From Parasegetibacter sp. NRK P23 (GTDB lineage Bacteria; Bacteroidota; Bacteroidia; Chitinophagales; Chitinophagaceae): a DNA stretch of 64,000 nucleotides. Position 1 is the stretch's first letter; every line of letters begins with the position of its first letter. Location: the NCBI RefSeq assembly GCF_023721715.1, contig NZ_JAMDLG010000001.1, positions 251,889 through 315,888 of the forward strand, in the 5' to 3' direction. Shown here one piece after another: positions 1 through 10,009 of the stretch. Under the pieces are notes generated by a model that saw nothing but the letters and a program-made list of their open reading frames with translations, did not search any database and was not told the DNA's origin. The translations under genes were made by a program, and so were the position numbers.

Positions 1-60
1 TGGGTTCCCTGACTTTTCACATTGATTAAGCTAAATTATTACAACAACACAAACATACGA

Positions 61-85
61 GACGCAAGGGAGCAAGGACGCAAAG
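61..85 (+). repeat. GCAAGGACGCAAAG-type interspersed repeat, left copy
   Basis: The stretch reads GACGCAAGG followed by AGCAAGGACGCAAAG. The reverse complement of 301-333 contains the same two blocks (ACGCAAGG and AGCAAGGACGCAAAG) with about ten extra bases between them. A shorter relative (CACGCAAAGACGCAGGAGG) occurs at 55763-55781. The copy number in the genome cannot be judged from one window. Confidence 0.6.
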
Positions 86-152
86 CCAAGATTATATTTC
101 ACCTTGTTGATTTGCAGAATTCCAGCCTGATACGTTACAATAGTTATTATTA

Positions 153-188
153 AAGAGGAGGCGCATTATTGATGATGCGCCTCCTCTT
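153..188 (+). terminator. Strong hairpin terminator
   Basis: A perfect 14-bp stem (153-166 with 175-188; core GAGGAGGCGCAT) has an 8-base loop and is followed by ATTTAC on the plus strand. The U-tract is short but the stem is very stable. The minus-strand barrel gene ends at 364, about 175 bases away, so the more likely client is a plus-strand gene left of the window. Confidence 0.65.
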
Positions 189-225
189 ATTTACATATAG
201 TCTCTGCGTGTCCGCAAGCAATCAA

Positions 226-260
226 GGCCGTTGCACCGTAGCGCCGTTGTGTGAAATAAA
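226..260 (-). repeat. REP-like palindromic repeat copy
   Basis: The sequence GGCCGTTGCACCGTAGCGCC continues with GTTGTGTGAAATAAA. It closely matches 23589-23628 and, in reverse complement, the CGCAACGGCGC-ACGACGCCACG family seen at 23491, 52111, 52149, 55788 and 55859. It is probably a member of a dispersed REP-like family. Confidence 0.6.
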
Positions 261-300
261 CCCTTCGCCATAATTAACGCTTCTAAAAATAAAACAGCTC

Positions 301-333
301 TTTGCGTCCTTGCTTCTTTGCGCGCCTTGCGTG
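301..333 (-). repeat. GCAAGGACGCAAAG-type interspersed repeat, right copy
   Basis: In reverse complement this matches 61-85, with the blocks ACGCAAGG and AGCAAGGACGCAAAG separated by about ten additional bases. The two copies are in inverted orientation about 215 bases apart. Confidence 0.55.
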
Positions 334-343
334 TTTTTTTTTT

Positions 344-360
344 GCCACGACGCCACGCAT
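344..360 (+). repeat. REP-like repeat fragment
   Basis: GCCACGACGCCACGCAT matches the ACGACGCCACG end of the REP-like family (compare 52121-52133). It lies directly before the stop codon of the minus-strand barrel gene at 364. Confidence 0.45.
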
Positions 361-363
361 TCA

Positions 364-3300
364 TCAGAAAAGCGCCCGTAAACTCGCTCTTCCCACGTGC
401 ACTGTCCGGCTCTCGCCCGGCTTCCTTCCTTCATATTGAAAATTCAGTTCCAGGTTATTTGATAACCGTTTGGTCAGCTCCAGGTTCCAAAGCATGTTGT
501 TGCCTGGGAGTAAGCCATCGAGCAGAATGTATCCTACAGTGGAGTTGGTGCCGGCGGCCGGATCTTTGGTGGAATAACTGATCCGGTTGTAGGTGAGTTT
601 TCCCCCGATCGATCCGTTCTGCAGCACATTGTATTTTAGTTCGGAAATCACCGATTGACTGAACGCTTTTTCATTGAAACCAATATTGTTTTCTTTCTCT
701 TCCATTTTGTAACTGAGCGAGAGCCGGAGGCTGGTTTTCCTCGTAAAACTTGCCCTGGGTTCGATAGAAGCGATGCCGATCCTGTAGTTTCTGTTCTCGA
801 ACTTCGGGGTAAAAAGAACATTTTCTCCTGAGCGGGTTGTAACATCCAAAAGCAGTTCCCGGCTTACGCTCCACCGTGCTTTTAGGTTCCATTCTTTCAG
901 TTCCCTGCTTTCAAAACCATACGTGAGCACCGATTTGTTTTCGTTGCTCAACCGGCTGATGTCCATCCCCCAGCGCGTGGAGAAACGGTTGAAAGAAAGC
1001 GTATTCGCAAAAATGGATTGCAGTGTAATCAATGACGTATCCTCTACCGCGCCAACAAACGGATTGAACTGGGTGATGCCGCTGGCGATCTCTTTTTTAT
1101 TGATCTGAAGGGAGGATTGCCAGTTGAACCGCGCCACAAAACCTTTTAGTCCTTTTTGCTGCGATTGGTTCCAGATGGCCCTGGGCTGGATGTTGACACT
1201 GTAGTTGAACGTGGTGTAATTGGCTTTGATGAATTCGTTGGTGGGTGTATAAATTCTGATAAAACGCATCTGGTCGCGGAACTGTGCCAGTTCAAATTCG
1301 TTGAGCTGTGGGATACCGTCTCCGTTGTAATCGTTCCAGGTGTATTCACCTTGTCCGGCGGGCACTTCAAGGTAGGTAAAATCGCGGCGTTGTTCCTGCC
1401 CGGAACCCAGTTCGTACAGCACATTCCCCGTTACCAGTCCTTTCCATTCGCTGATGCTGTATTCTGCCCTGCCTAGCAAACTTTTATCCGGAAGCGTACC
1501 TGTTAGCAGGGGGCGCTGTACCTGCAAGGTTCGGTAGGTAAGATTCATGCGGAACTGGTGCCTTTCATTTCCCATTAATTCGGTACCGATGTTAAAGTTA
1601 TGGCTCCGGTCGGTTTGAAGCAGTTCTTTGCCTGCCGGGATCTTGTCTTTTCTTGTAAAATAGCCGAGGTTCCAGCGGTTGGCCTTTTGTTCATCTGAAC
1701 GCAGGTAAGCCTGCACCGTCTCAAAAAGAAAACTCAGTTGCGAGAGCGTGTCGGCTGTTTTATCGCGCTGCCGGTTCTCTTCCCTGGCATAGTTTGCCCC
1801 CAGGGTAATGTTCCTGATTTTACTGAATGTCCTGGAAACATCTATGGTTGGACGAAGGAAATAACCTTTTGTGCGTGCCGCTTCCGCCTTTGTATATTCA
1901 AGTTTAACATTGGTTCGGAAGTTCTTCCAGTTGCCCATCTGCAAAACCGTATGTCTTGCACCTGAGAAATTATCGGAACGGTGATAAGTATTCAGTTGGT
2001 AACGAACATGGTTACCCGCACTATCCCGGAGTTCCAGTGCCGCGTTGGCGAGTTGTTCCGTTGCCGGCGCCTCCAGCAGGTTAAGTCCCCAATCGCGCGT
2101 AAACTCTACATTCCGTAAACGTTCCACCGGTTTAAAGTTCATGTCCACATATTCATACCCTGCTTCGCTTAACAAGGAATGTTTCCGTTTCCCGCCGATT
2201 TTTCTTGTGTTATTGACGCGAAACTTTGCGGCGAAACCCTGGTCGTTGCCTTTGTCTTTTGCCGAGAAAGTATTTACATCGTACCTGCTCATGGCCAGAT
2301 CTGTGTTCAGTACCGTGTTGGTGGAAAGGATGTAATCCGCGCCAACCGTCACTACCTGCTGGGCTTTGGGCGTAACGAGGTAAGTCACCGGAGCATAGGA
2401 ACCTTGCGAGATGCCGTTCACCGGTTGTATCCATCTGTATACTTTTCCGTTCGCGCCGTTGAAATCGGGTTCATAGTCACCATTTCCGGGACCTACTGCG
2501 AGAAAACCCAAACTGTATTTGGTGCCAATCGTTGTGGTATCGTAAACATAGATGGAATCGGTCCTGTTGTCGAAGGTGGTATCGATTTTTGAGTAGAGGA
2601 TTTTTCCGGCGGAAAAAGTATCTATGGAAGACACGGGATAGAACGCCTTCTGAATACTGTCGCCCAGGTCGCTGAGAAACTGCTTTTGCGGAACGTCAAG
2701 GGTTTGGTTGATGGGAGAATTTTTAGCATCGCTGTTGTTGAAGGCGCCGAGCCGGAGGGTGAGCCTGTTGTTCGGTTTCCATTCATCGTTGAGGTAAAGA
2801 TTCGCGTTCAGGAAGTTGCGGTCGGCATATTCGAATTCCACCTGAATCCTTTTGTCTTTGGTGATCATTCGCTTCGGGGTGAAGGAAATTTCGGCAGTGT
2901 TGTAATTGATGACGTAGTCCTGGTCTTCGCCGCGTTGCAACAGTTCACCGTCAATAAAAACGCGTTCTGTTCCGGCGAGGATCACGAAGAAGAATTCGTT
3001 GTTGGCGCCCTGCAACCGGTAAGGGCCCTGGTTGCCTTCAAGCCCCTGGAAGATGTTACGGGTGAATTTTCCTTTCGCGATGGAGCCGGATACGAGCACA
3101 TTGTTCTGACCACCGTTCTTTTGGTGTTGTGTATGTTCGAATGAGATACCCTGAAGCCTTTTGTAGAAGTTCAGGAAATAGTTTTTGTTCTGCCTGATAT
3201 CGATATCCCCGAGGTTGAGTTGCCAGTCTTTTTTGGAGAACCGTAACCAGATGCGGTCAAATTCATTGAGTTGCTGGGTGTTCCCATCGGGTTGAATGGG

Positions 3301-3843
3301 AATATTGTTGTCTGTAATGGCTGCGGCGATTTCAACACTATCCCCGAGGTAACCACTGAGCTGCAGGTTCAGGTTGGAGTTCACCACGGCATCCTGGGCG
3401 TTCCCGAAAGAGATGCCTCTTCCGAAACTGCCGTTGTAGTTCAGGTTACCAAAATTGAAAAGATCGTTTTCTTTTCGTCCGAAATTATTGCTGTTGAAAA
3501 CGAACGGTTTTCCTGCGATCCTGTCGCTGATGCTGTCGAAGCTGTGTTGTCTTATGGGTGCGTTTAGTTTAATCCCGAAAGTTCTGTATTCCACCCAGAC
3601 ACTATCGGATAACGGAGTTTGTTTCCAGATAAGGATGGCGTTCACCTCATCCAGTATATAGGCATCCACTCCTACTCCACTGATTTTGAAAGTATTGGGA
3701 ATGATACTGAAAGGATCGACCTTGCAAGGCGTGGTTACGACCGGGATTTTCTTTTTACGGAGATTGGTACCCGAAGGCGCTTGCGCTTCCAGCAACTGGA
3801 CGCACAGCAAGCCTATCACAAACAGTAGTACCCGGTTTTTCAA
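364..3843 (-). CDS. Large outer-membrane beta-barrel protein of unknown function
   Basis: This encodes 1159 residues with an N-terminal signal peptide (hydrophobic run RVLLFVIGLLCVQLLEAQA, cleavage probably after residue 21). The rest is dominated by alternating hydrophobic/polar strands typical of a long beta-barrel. It contains a Ca-site-like stretch NDYNGDGIPQLNEFE in the second half, as in other Bacteroidota surface proteins. The last residues (RASLRALF) end in Phe, as expected for a barrel inserted by BAM. No TonB box, carboxypeptidase-like repeat or plug domain was recognised, so it is not an obvious SusC-type receptor. The start codon is TTG: the codon at 3843-3841 directly precedes the signal peptide and no ATG fits. 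It lies 67 bases downstream of the ABC-F gene on the same strand and has its own promoter-like element at 3876-3883. The function is unknown. Confidence 0.8.
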   Translation of the reverse strand: MKNRVLLFVIGLLCVQLLEAQAPSGTNLRKKKIPVVTTPCKVDPFSIIPNTFKISGVGVDAYILDEVNAILIWKQTPLSDSVWVEYRTFGIKLNAPIRQHSFDSISDRIAGKPFVFNSNNFGRKENDLFNFGNLNYNGSFGRGISFGNAQDAVVNSNLNLQLSGYLGDSVEIAAAITDNNIPIQPDGNTQQLNEFDRIWLRFSKKDWQLNLGDIDIRQNKNYFLNFYKRLQGISFEHTQHQKNGGQNNVLVSGSIAKGKFTRNIFQGLEGNQGPYRLQGANNEFFFVILAGTERVFIDGELLQRGEDQDYVINYNTAEISFTPKRMITKDKRIQVEFEYADRNFLNANLYLNDEWKPNNRLTLRLGAFNNSDAKNSPINQTLDVPQKQFLSDLGDSIQKAFYPVSSIDTFSAGKILYSKIDTTFDNRTDSIYVYDTTTIGTKYSLGFLAVGPGNGDYEPDFNGANGKVYRWIQPVNGISQGSYAPVTYLVTPKAQQVVTVGADYILSTNTVLNTDLAMSRYDVNTFSAKDKGNDQGFAAKFRVNNTRKIGGKRKHSLLSEAGYEYVDMNFKPVERLRNVEFTRDWGLNLLEAPATEQLANAALELRDSAGNHVRYQLNTYHRSDNFSGARHTVLQMGNWKNFRTNVKLEYTKAEAARTKGYFLRPTIDVSRTFSKIRNITLGANYAREENRQRDKTADTLSQLSFLFETVQAYLRSDEQKANRWNLGYFTRKDKIPAGKELLQTDRSHNFNIGTELMGNERHQFRMNLTYRTLQVQRPLLTGTLPDKSLLGRAEYSISEWKGLVTGNVLYELGSGQEQRRDFTYLEVPAGQGEYTWNDYNGDGIPQLNEFELAQFRDQMRFIRIYTPTNEFIKANYTTFNYSVNIQPRAIWNQSQQKGLKGFVARFNWQSSLQINKKEIASGITQFNPFVGAVEDTSLITLQSIFANTLSFNRFSTRWGMDISRLSNENKSVLTYGFESRELKEWNLKARWSVSRELLLDVTTRSGENVLFTPKFENRNYRIGIASIEPRASFTRKTSLRLSLSYKMEEKENNIGFNEKAFSQSVISELKYNVLQNGSIGGKLTYNRISYSTKDPAAGTNSTVGYILLDGLLPGNNMLWNLELTKRLSNNLELNFQYEGRKPGESRTVHVGRASLRALF

Positions 3844-3875
3844 TCCTCTCAGAATAAGTTAGGTATAAATTTAAA

Positions 3876-3883
3876 CGAAAATA
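3876..3883 (-). promoter_or_regulatory. Promoter-like -7 element (TATTTTCG) for the barrel gene
   Basis: On the minus strand the bases read TATTTTCG, a one-base variant of the Bacteroidota -7 box TAnnTTTG. It lies 32 bases before the TTG start at 3843. The same octamer precedes leuA. No clear -33 TTTG was found at the expected distance. Confidence 0.35.
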
Positions 3884-3910
3884 ACTGAGAAGGATTGTGA
3901 AGCCCATGGG

Positions 3911-5554
<1,644 letters not shown>

Positions 5555-5571
5555 TTAATGTTTTGAGGGTG

Positions 5572-5602
5572 CAAAGGTAGGACATTCATGGGGGACATCA
5601 AA
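5572..5602 (-). promoter_or_regulatory. Promoter of the ABC-F gene
   Basis: On the minus strand TTTG (5599-5602), a 19-base gap and TACCTTTG (5572-5579) match the Bacteroidota consensus. The predicted start of transcription is about 15-20 bases before the ATG at 5548. Confidence 0.65.
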
Positions 5603-5610
5603 AAGCCCGC

Positions 5611-5919
5611 TCAGTACATTTTCGCCTCCTGCTTTACATGACGGATACCTACTATACGGCAGGTGTTACCAACGATCCGGAAGGAAACACGGTAACTGTA
5701 CACTACCAGGAAACGATAGGTTCCGTTGTTGTTCCACTTACGACCATCAGGCGGATAAGCATGGGGATGACGCGCCATTTTATGTATGGCATCGTAAATC
5801 GCCTTCATTAACTTCAGACAATAAGCGGGGGCATAATATTCGAAATAATCTGAGATGCGTTGTTTCTGATTCAAAGCCTGCCTTGACCAGATAATTTCCG
5901 CCGCATCCTGCTCTCCCAT
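5611..5919 (-). CDS. ParE/RelE-type toxin
   Basis: This encodes 102 residues. The pattern IIWSRQALNQKQRISDYFEYYAP at the N-terminus, a central HPHAYPPDGRKW..GTYRFLVVYSYRVSFRIVG and the terminal strand IVGIRHVKQEAKM fit the RelE/ParE toxin fold. Members of this family either cleave mRNA on the ribosome (RelE) or poison gyrase (ParE); the sequence does not decide between them. It overlaps the upstream 69-residue ORF by 49 bases, the usual sign of translational coupling between antitoxin and toxin. No alternative start is available without deleting the first helix. Confidence 0.85.
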   Translation of the reverse strand: MGEQDAAEIIWSRQALNQKQRISDYFEYYAPAYCLKLMKAIYDAIHKMARHPHAYPPDGRKWNNNGTYRFLVVYSYRVSFRIVGNTCRIVGIRHVKQEAKMY

Positions 5920-6080
5920 TCACTGAATTGCTTTAACACTTCTTCGTGGGTCACGAATTCACCCCGCTCTACCTGAGCGTTCCCCTCTTCCAGTTCCTGA
6001 TCGTATGCATCGAGGTACTCCTGGGTCAGGTATTCGTTACCGCATTTTACCAATATTTTTTTCTCCTCACGCTTCTCCAT
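5871..6080 (-). CDS. Antitoxin of the ParE/RelE-type module
   Basis: This encodes 69 residues and is strongly acidic in the middle (DAYDQELEEGNAQVERGEF). It ends in a basic tail (ESRMRRKLSGQGRL) that overlaps the toxin gene. The segment RGEFVTHEEVLKQFSEWESRMRRK resembles the C-terminal toxin-binding helix of small ParE/RelE antitoxins. No clear ribbon-helix-helix or HTH domain is visible, so autoregulation by DNA binding is not obvious. Gene order (antitoxin first) and the 49-base overlap support the call. The promoter at 6097-6127 lies about ten bases upstream of the ATG. Confidence 0.75.
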   Translation of the reverse strand: MEKREEKKILVKCGNEYLTQEYLDAYDQELEEGNAQVERGEFVTHEEVLKQFSEWESRMRRKLSGQGRL

Positions 6081-6096
6081 ATGCTCAGATTTTTAC

Positions 6097-6127
6097 CAAA
6101 GCTACACATTCGGGGATGGGTTCCAAA
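6097..6127 (-). promoter_or_regulatory. Promoter of the toxin-antitoxin operon
   Basis: On the minus strand TTTG (6124-6127), a 19-base gap and TAGCTTTG (6097-6104) match the Bacteroidota consensus exactly. The predicted leader before the antitoxin ATG at 6080 is only about ten bases. Confidence 0.7.
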
Positions 6128-6327
6128 AGTTTTCAGGGGAGAAAAAAACGGGGTGTAATGGCGTTTTTTCACGGATAAAAGTGCTGAATCTCCTGCCGGA
6201 CGTAGATTTGAGTTCTTACCAGAGGTTGGGACATTTTCTTAGTGAAACATATTTGTATTTCTCGTGATTGCTTCGTATCTCACAATAGCTTCATACTTCG
6301 CAACGCCACGACGCGGCAGAAGGCATT
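6128..6327. other. Intergenic spacer without a gene
   Basis: No ORF of interest is seen between the toxin-antitoxin promoter and the sdhB terminator. At 6297-6316 there is a weak relative of the REP-like repeat (TTCGCAACGCCACGACGCGG). Nothing else stands out. Confidence 0.5.
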
Positions 6328-6358
6328 AAAAAAGGCGCCCCCTACAGTGCGCCTTTTT
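6328..6358 (-). terminator. Terminator of the sdhCAB operon
   Basis: AAAAAAGGCGC (6328-6338) pairs with GCGCCTTTTTT (6349-6359). The A/T flanks give a U-tract on both strands, so the hairpin can work bidirectionally. It lies 22 bases after the sdhB stop codon. Confidence 0.75.
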
Positions 6359-6380
6359 TATACAAAACCTATTTAATCTC

Positions 6381-7142
6381 TTATTCAGAAACCAATCCCG
6401 CTGAGATGTATTCTCCGTTCAGGCGCGCAATATTGGTAATGGAAATTTCTTTGGGGCACGTGGCTTCGCAGGCTCCGGTGTTGGTACATGCGCCAAATCC
6501 TTCCTTGTCCATCTGGGCCACCATGTTAAGTACACGCGTTTTTCTTTCCGGGCCGCCCTGTGGCAACAAAGCGAGGTGAGAAACCTTGGCGGAGAGGAAA
6601 AGCATTGCGGAAGAGTTCTTACATGCTGCCACACAAGCTCCGCAACCAATACAGGCCGCAGCGGCGAAAGCAGCATCGGCTTTTTCCTTTTCAATGGGAA
6701 TGGCGTTTCCATCCACCGCGTTACCGGTATTCACGGAAATATACCCTCCGGCCTGGATGATGCGGTCGAAAGAAGTTCTGTCCACCACCAAATCTTTCAG
6801 TACGGGGAAAGCCTTTGCCCTCCAGGGTTCCACCACTACGGTATCGCCATCTTTGAAGGCGCGCATGTGGAGCTGGCAGGTGGTGGTTCCTTCCCAGGGA
6901 CCGTGGGGTTTGCCGTTGATGTGCATGGAACACATGCCGCAGATACCTTCCCGGCAATCATGATCGAAAGCGATGGGGTCCTTTCCTTCTTTGATCAGCC
7001 TTTCATTCAACACGTCGAACATTTCGAGGAACGACATTTCGGAGGAGATATCGCTCACCTGGTATGTTTCAAACCTTCCGGCATCCTGCTGGTTTTCCTG
7101 GCGCCATACTTTTAAATTCAGGTTCATGGTATAGTGTTCCAT
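6381..7142 (-). CDS. sdhB: Succinate dehydrogenase / fumarate reductase iron-sulfur subunit
   Basis: About 253 residues. It carries electrons from the flavoprotein to the membrane quinone. A [2Fe-2S] domain shows CREGICGMC and a later Cys in GTTTC. A C-terminal ferredoxin-like domain shows [11 protein letters not shown] for the 4Fe cluster and a [14 protein letters not shown] block for the remaining cysteines. The reading frame is open to 7238, but that would overlap sdhA and add residues unlike the family. ATG at 7142 (MEHYTMNL) is chosen; ATG at 7127 (MNLNLKVW) is equally possible, and both have a GGA 7-10 bases upstream. It is the last gene of sdhC-sdhA-sdhB, followed by a terminator. Confidence 0.95.
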   Translation of the reverse strand: MEHYTMNLNLKVWRQENQQDAGRFETYQVSDISSEMSFLEMFDVLNERLIKEGKDPIAFDHDCREGICGMCSMHINGKPHGPWEGTTTCQLHMRAFKDGDTVVVEPWRAKAFPVLKDLVVDRTSFDRIIQAGGYISVNTGNAVDGNAIPIEKEKADAAFAAAACIGCGACVAACKNSSAMLFLSAKVSHLALLPQGGPERKTRVLNMVAQMDKEGFGACTNTGACEATCPKEISITNIARLNGEYISAGLVSE

Positions 7143-7171
7143 GGTATATTCCGGTTTATAAAGTCTAAGAT

Positions 7172-9145
7172 TTATTTGTAAGAACGTTGTGAGGGTTTTG
7201 CTATTTCGAAACTGAGTTCCTCTTTGTGAAGCTCCCAATTGTGCAATCCCTTGTATTCCCAGGCGGCAACATAGGCGTATTCCTCGTCGTTCCTCAGCGC
7301 CTCACCATCTTCAGTCTGCGATTCTTCTCTGAAGTGTCCGCCACAACTTTCACGTCTATTGAGGGCATCGATGCACATCAGTTCACCCAGTTCGATAAAG
7401 TCAGCAACGCGGTTGGCCTTATCCAGTTCAGGGTTCATCTCATTAATCTTTCCGGGGATACGCACGTCGCTCCAGAATTCCGCCCTCAGCGCCCGAACCT
7501 CTTCAATCGCCTGCTTCAGTCCGGCTTCATTTCTCGCCATACCGCATTTATCCCAGATGATTTTGCCCAAACGTTTGTGGAAACTTTCAACAGATTGCGT
7601 TCCCTTAATGTTCATGAGTGTATTGATACGATCGCTCACTTCTTTTTCAGCGGCTTCGAACGCGGGGTGCGAAGTGGGGATCGAGGCCGTTCTGATATCA
7701 TCGGCGAGGTAGTTACCAATGGTGTAAGGAATCACGAAGTAGCCATCGGCCAGTCCCTGCATCAGCGCGGAAGCTCCCAAACGGTTGGCCCCGTGGTCGG
7801 AGAAGTTGGCTTCACCCAACGCGTACAATCCGGGAATATTCGTCATCAGTTCGTAATCCACCCACAGTCCACCCATTGTATAGTGCACAGCCGGGTAGAT
7901 GCGCATGGGTTGTTCGTATGGATTCTCGCCTGTAATCTTTTCGTACATATCGAAGAGGTTACCGTACTTCTCTTTCACCACTTCCTTACCCAGTTTTGTA
8001 ATGGTAGCGGCATCGGCTCCTTCAAGTCCTCTCTTGTTCACTTCCCCTTCGCCGTAACGCTGGATGGCGGCTGCATAATCCAGGTATACCGCCTGTTTGG
8101 AAGAGCCTACGCCATAACCTGCGTCACACCTTTCTTTGGCGGCACGCGAGGCCACGTCACGTGGTACGAGATTTCCGAAAGCCGGATACCTTCTTTCCAG
8201 GTAATAATCCCTCTCTTCTTCCGGAATTTCATTCGGTTTACGGTCATCGTTCTGTTTTTTCGGCACCCAGATGCGTCCGTCGTTACGGAGCGATTCAGAC
8301 ATCAGCGTGAGCTTGCTTTGATGGTCTCCGGAAACAGGGATACAGGTGGGGTGGATCTGCGTAAAGCAGGGGTTACCGAAATACGCCCCCTTCTTATGTG
8401 CTTTCCAGGCGGCGGTCACGTTGCTGCCCATAGCGTTGGTACTCAGGTAGAATACGTTACCGTATCCACCGGAGCATAACAGTACGGCATGACCGAAATG
8501 TCTTTCCAGCTGCCCTGTTACCAGGTTACGGCAGATGATACCACGGGCTTTCCCGTCAATCACCACCACTTCCAGCATTTCGTGGCGGTTGTACATTTTC
8601 ACATTGCCCAGCGCGATTTGCCTTTCCAGGCCCTGGTAAGCCCCGATCAGCAATTGCTGACCTGTTTGTCCGGCGGCGTAGAATGTACGTTGTACCTGTG
8701 TTCCACCGAAAGAGCGGTTACTGAGCAATCCACCATATTCACGCGCGAAGGGCACGCCCTGCGCCACGCACTGGTCGATGATGCTCACACTCACTTCAGC
8801 GAGGCGGTGCACGTTCCCTTCACGGGCGCGGTAGTCACCACCTTTCACCGTATCATAAAAAAGACGGAAAACAGAGTCTCCATCATTCTGGTAGTTTTTA
8901 GCGGCGTTGATACCACCCTGCGCGGCAATAGAGTGCGCGCGGCGGGGAGAATCCTGGAAGCAGAAAGCTTTCACTTTGTACCCCAGTTCACCTAAAGTTG
9001 CGGCGGCCGATGCACCGGCCAGGCCTGTTCCCACCACAATTACTTCGATCTTTCTTTTGTTGGCGGGGTTTACCAGCTTACAGCTGGCTTTATAGCTTTT
9101 CCACTTCTGATCTAACGGACCGGCAGGAATTTTTGAATTCAGCAT
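7172..9145 (-). CDS. sdhA: Succinate dehydrogenase / fumarate reductase flavoprotein subunit
   Basis: This encodes 657 residues and oxidises succinate to fumarate with a covalently bound FAD. Visible features are the Rossmann motif [19 protein letters not shown] (about residues 37-55), the FAD-attachment region [18 protein letters not shown], the substrate-site segment [44 protein letters not shown], and a helical C-terminal domain. The length and the insertions fit the menaquinone-type enzyme of Bacteroidota (compare Wolinella FrdA and Bacillus SdhA). It is the middle gene of the operon: 37 bases after sdhC and 29 bases before sdhB. Confidence 0.97.
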   Translation of the reverse strand: MLNSKIPAGPLDQKWKSYKASCKLVNPANKRKIEVIVVGTGLAGASAAATLGELGYKVKAFCFQDSPRRAHSIAAQGGINAAKNYQNDGDSVFRLFYDTVKGGDYRAREGNVHRLAEVSVSIIDQCVAQGVPFAREYGGLLSNRSFGGTQVQRTFYAAGQTGQQLLIGAYQGLERQIALGNVKMYNRHEMLEVVVIDGKARGIICRNLVTGQLERHFGHAVLLCSGGYGNVFYLSTNAMGSNVTAAWKAHKKGAYFGNPCFTQIHPTCIPVSGDHQSKLTLMSESLRNDGRIWVPKKQNDDRKPNEIPEEERDYYLERRYPAFGNLVPRDVASRAAKERCDAGYGVGSSKQAVYLDYAAAIQRYGEGEVNKRGLEGADAATITKLGKEVVKEKYGNLFDMYEKITGENPYEQPMRIYPAVHYTMGGLWVDYELMTNIPGLYALGEANFSDHGANRLGASALMQGLADGYFVIPYTIGNYLADDIRTASIPTSHPAFEAAEKEVSDRINTLMNIKGTQSVESFHKRLGKIIWDKCGMARNEAGLKQAIEEVRALRAEFWSDVRIPGKINEMNPELDKANRVADFIELGELMCIDALNRRESCGGHFREESQTEDGEALRNDEEYAYVAAWEYKGLHNWELHKEELSFEIAKPSQRSYK

Positions 9146-9182
9146 ATCGGAAGTTGATTCGTTTGAATAGAATTTTGAAGTA

Positions 9183-9872
9183 TTATTTTACCCATCCCAG
9201 GTACATGGCCACGGGCATAGAGGCGAATCCGGCGCATACAATGATGGAGAACCAGAGTCCTGTTGCTTCCAGCATACCCAGGTATTTTTTGTTGTGCACA
9301 CCCAGCGTTCTGAAAGCGCTGTGGAACCCGTGCATGAGGTGGAACGCGAGGGAGATACAGGCGAGTACATACAATACTACTACCAACAGACTTTCCTGGA
9401 AAACGACCAGCATTTCACCATAAAGGTTGTGCAGCACTTTTCCATCGGCATAAGCGATCTCTCCCAATCCGGTAATGCGGGAAGGCACCCAGAACTGCGC
9501 GATGTGCATAATAAGAAACAGCAACACAAGGGTTCCCAAAAGCCCCATGGAGCGGGAGTACCATTTACTGCCGCGGTTACCGTAAGTAACGGCATACCCT
9601 TTGCCGCGGCGGCTGTTGTTTTCAGCAGTAACCACCAATCCCTGAATAATGTGCAGCAAAATACCCAGGAACAATCCGATCTCAAGCGTACGCGTCACAA
9701 TGGTGGATCCCATAAAATGGGCCGCCTTGTTGAACATCTCTCCGTTATCGTTCGCGAAAATTGTGGCGTTAAGCCCCACGTGCACCACCAGGAAAAGGAT
9801 CAACGATATCCCCGTAAGGCTCATGATGAATTTCTTTCCAACCGACGATGTAAAAAACTGTTTCCAGTTCAT
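9183..9872 (-). CDS. sdhC: Succinate dehydrogenase cytochrome b subunit (single anchor)
   Basis: This encodes 229 residues with five predicted membrane helices: about 18-37 ([18 protein letters not shown]), 58-80, 105-128, 155-180 and 203-225. Histidines occur inside helices ([31 protein letters not shown]), as needed for two haem b groups. A single five-helix anchor is the type B arrangement that works with menaquinone. It is the first gene of the operon. A TATTTTTG element at 9909-9916 lies about 37 bases before the ATG. Confidence 0.93.
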   Translation of the reverse strand: MNWKQFFTSSVGKKFIMSLTGISLILFLVVHVGLNATIFANDNGEMFNKAAHFMGSTIVTRTLEIGLFLGILLHIIQGLVVTAENNSRRGKGYAVTYGNRGSKWYSRSMGLLGTLVLLFLIMHIAQFWVPSRITGLGEIAYADGKVLHNLYGEMLVVFQESLLVVVLYVLACISLAFHLMHGFHSAFRTLGVHNKKYLGMLEATGLWFSIIVCAGFASMPVAMYLGWVK

Positions 9873-9908
9873 ACCGCAAGAATTAGGGTTTTATTAAAAA
9901 ATATGACG

Positions 9909-9916
9909 CAAAAATA
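9909..9916 (-). promoter_or_regulatory. -7 promoter element for sdhCAB
   Basis: TATTTTTG on the minus strand matches TAnnTTTG. A TTTG is present at 9930-9933, but the gap is only 13 bases, shorter than usual. Only the -7 element is therefore well supported. Confidence 0.4.
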
Positions 9917-9986
9917 ACAATCGGAGGTTCAAAACCACCTCTCATACTCATTTTTTTATGGTATTAATTAGTGGTTATCATACACC

Positions 9987-9994
9987 TATCTTTG
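9987..9994 (+). promoter_or_regulatory. -7 promoter element (TATCTTTG) of the MFS gene
   Basis: TATCTTTG matches the Bacteroidota -7 box, but no -33 TTG is seen at the right distance. Transcription would start near 10001, after the possible GTG at 9971. This favours the ATG at 10010 as the true gene start. Confidence 0.5.
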
Positions 9995-10009
9995 CACAAA
10001 GTGTACGGG

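Larger units (their letters stand above)
1..363. other. Repeat-rich intergenic spacer at the left edge
   Basis: No credible gene is seen here; the short ORFs in this stretch have no family features and cross repeats. The spacer contains one strong hairpin terminator (153-188), an inverted pair of a GCAAGGACGCAAAG-type repeat (61-85 and 301-333) and two pieces of a palindromic REP-like repeat (226-260 and 344-360). The gene served by the terminator probably lies to the left of the window on the plus strand. Confidence 0.7.

Noticed and set aside
7226-8479. 417-residue open frame antisense to sdhA
   Set aside because: It has no family features and mirrors the codon pattern of sdhA; an antisense artefact.
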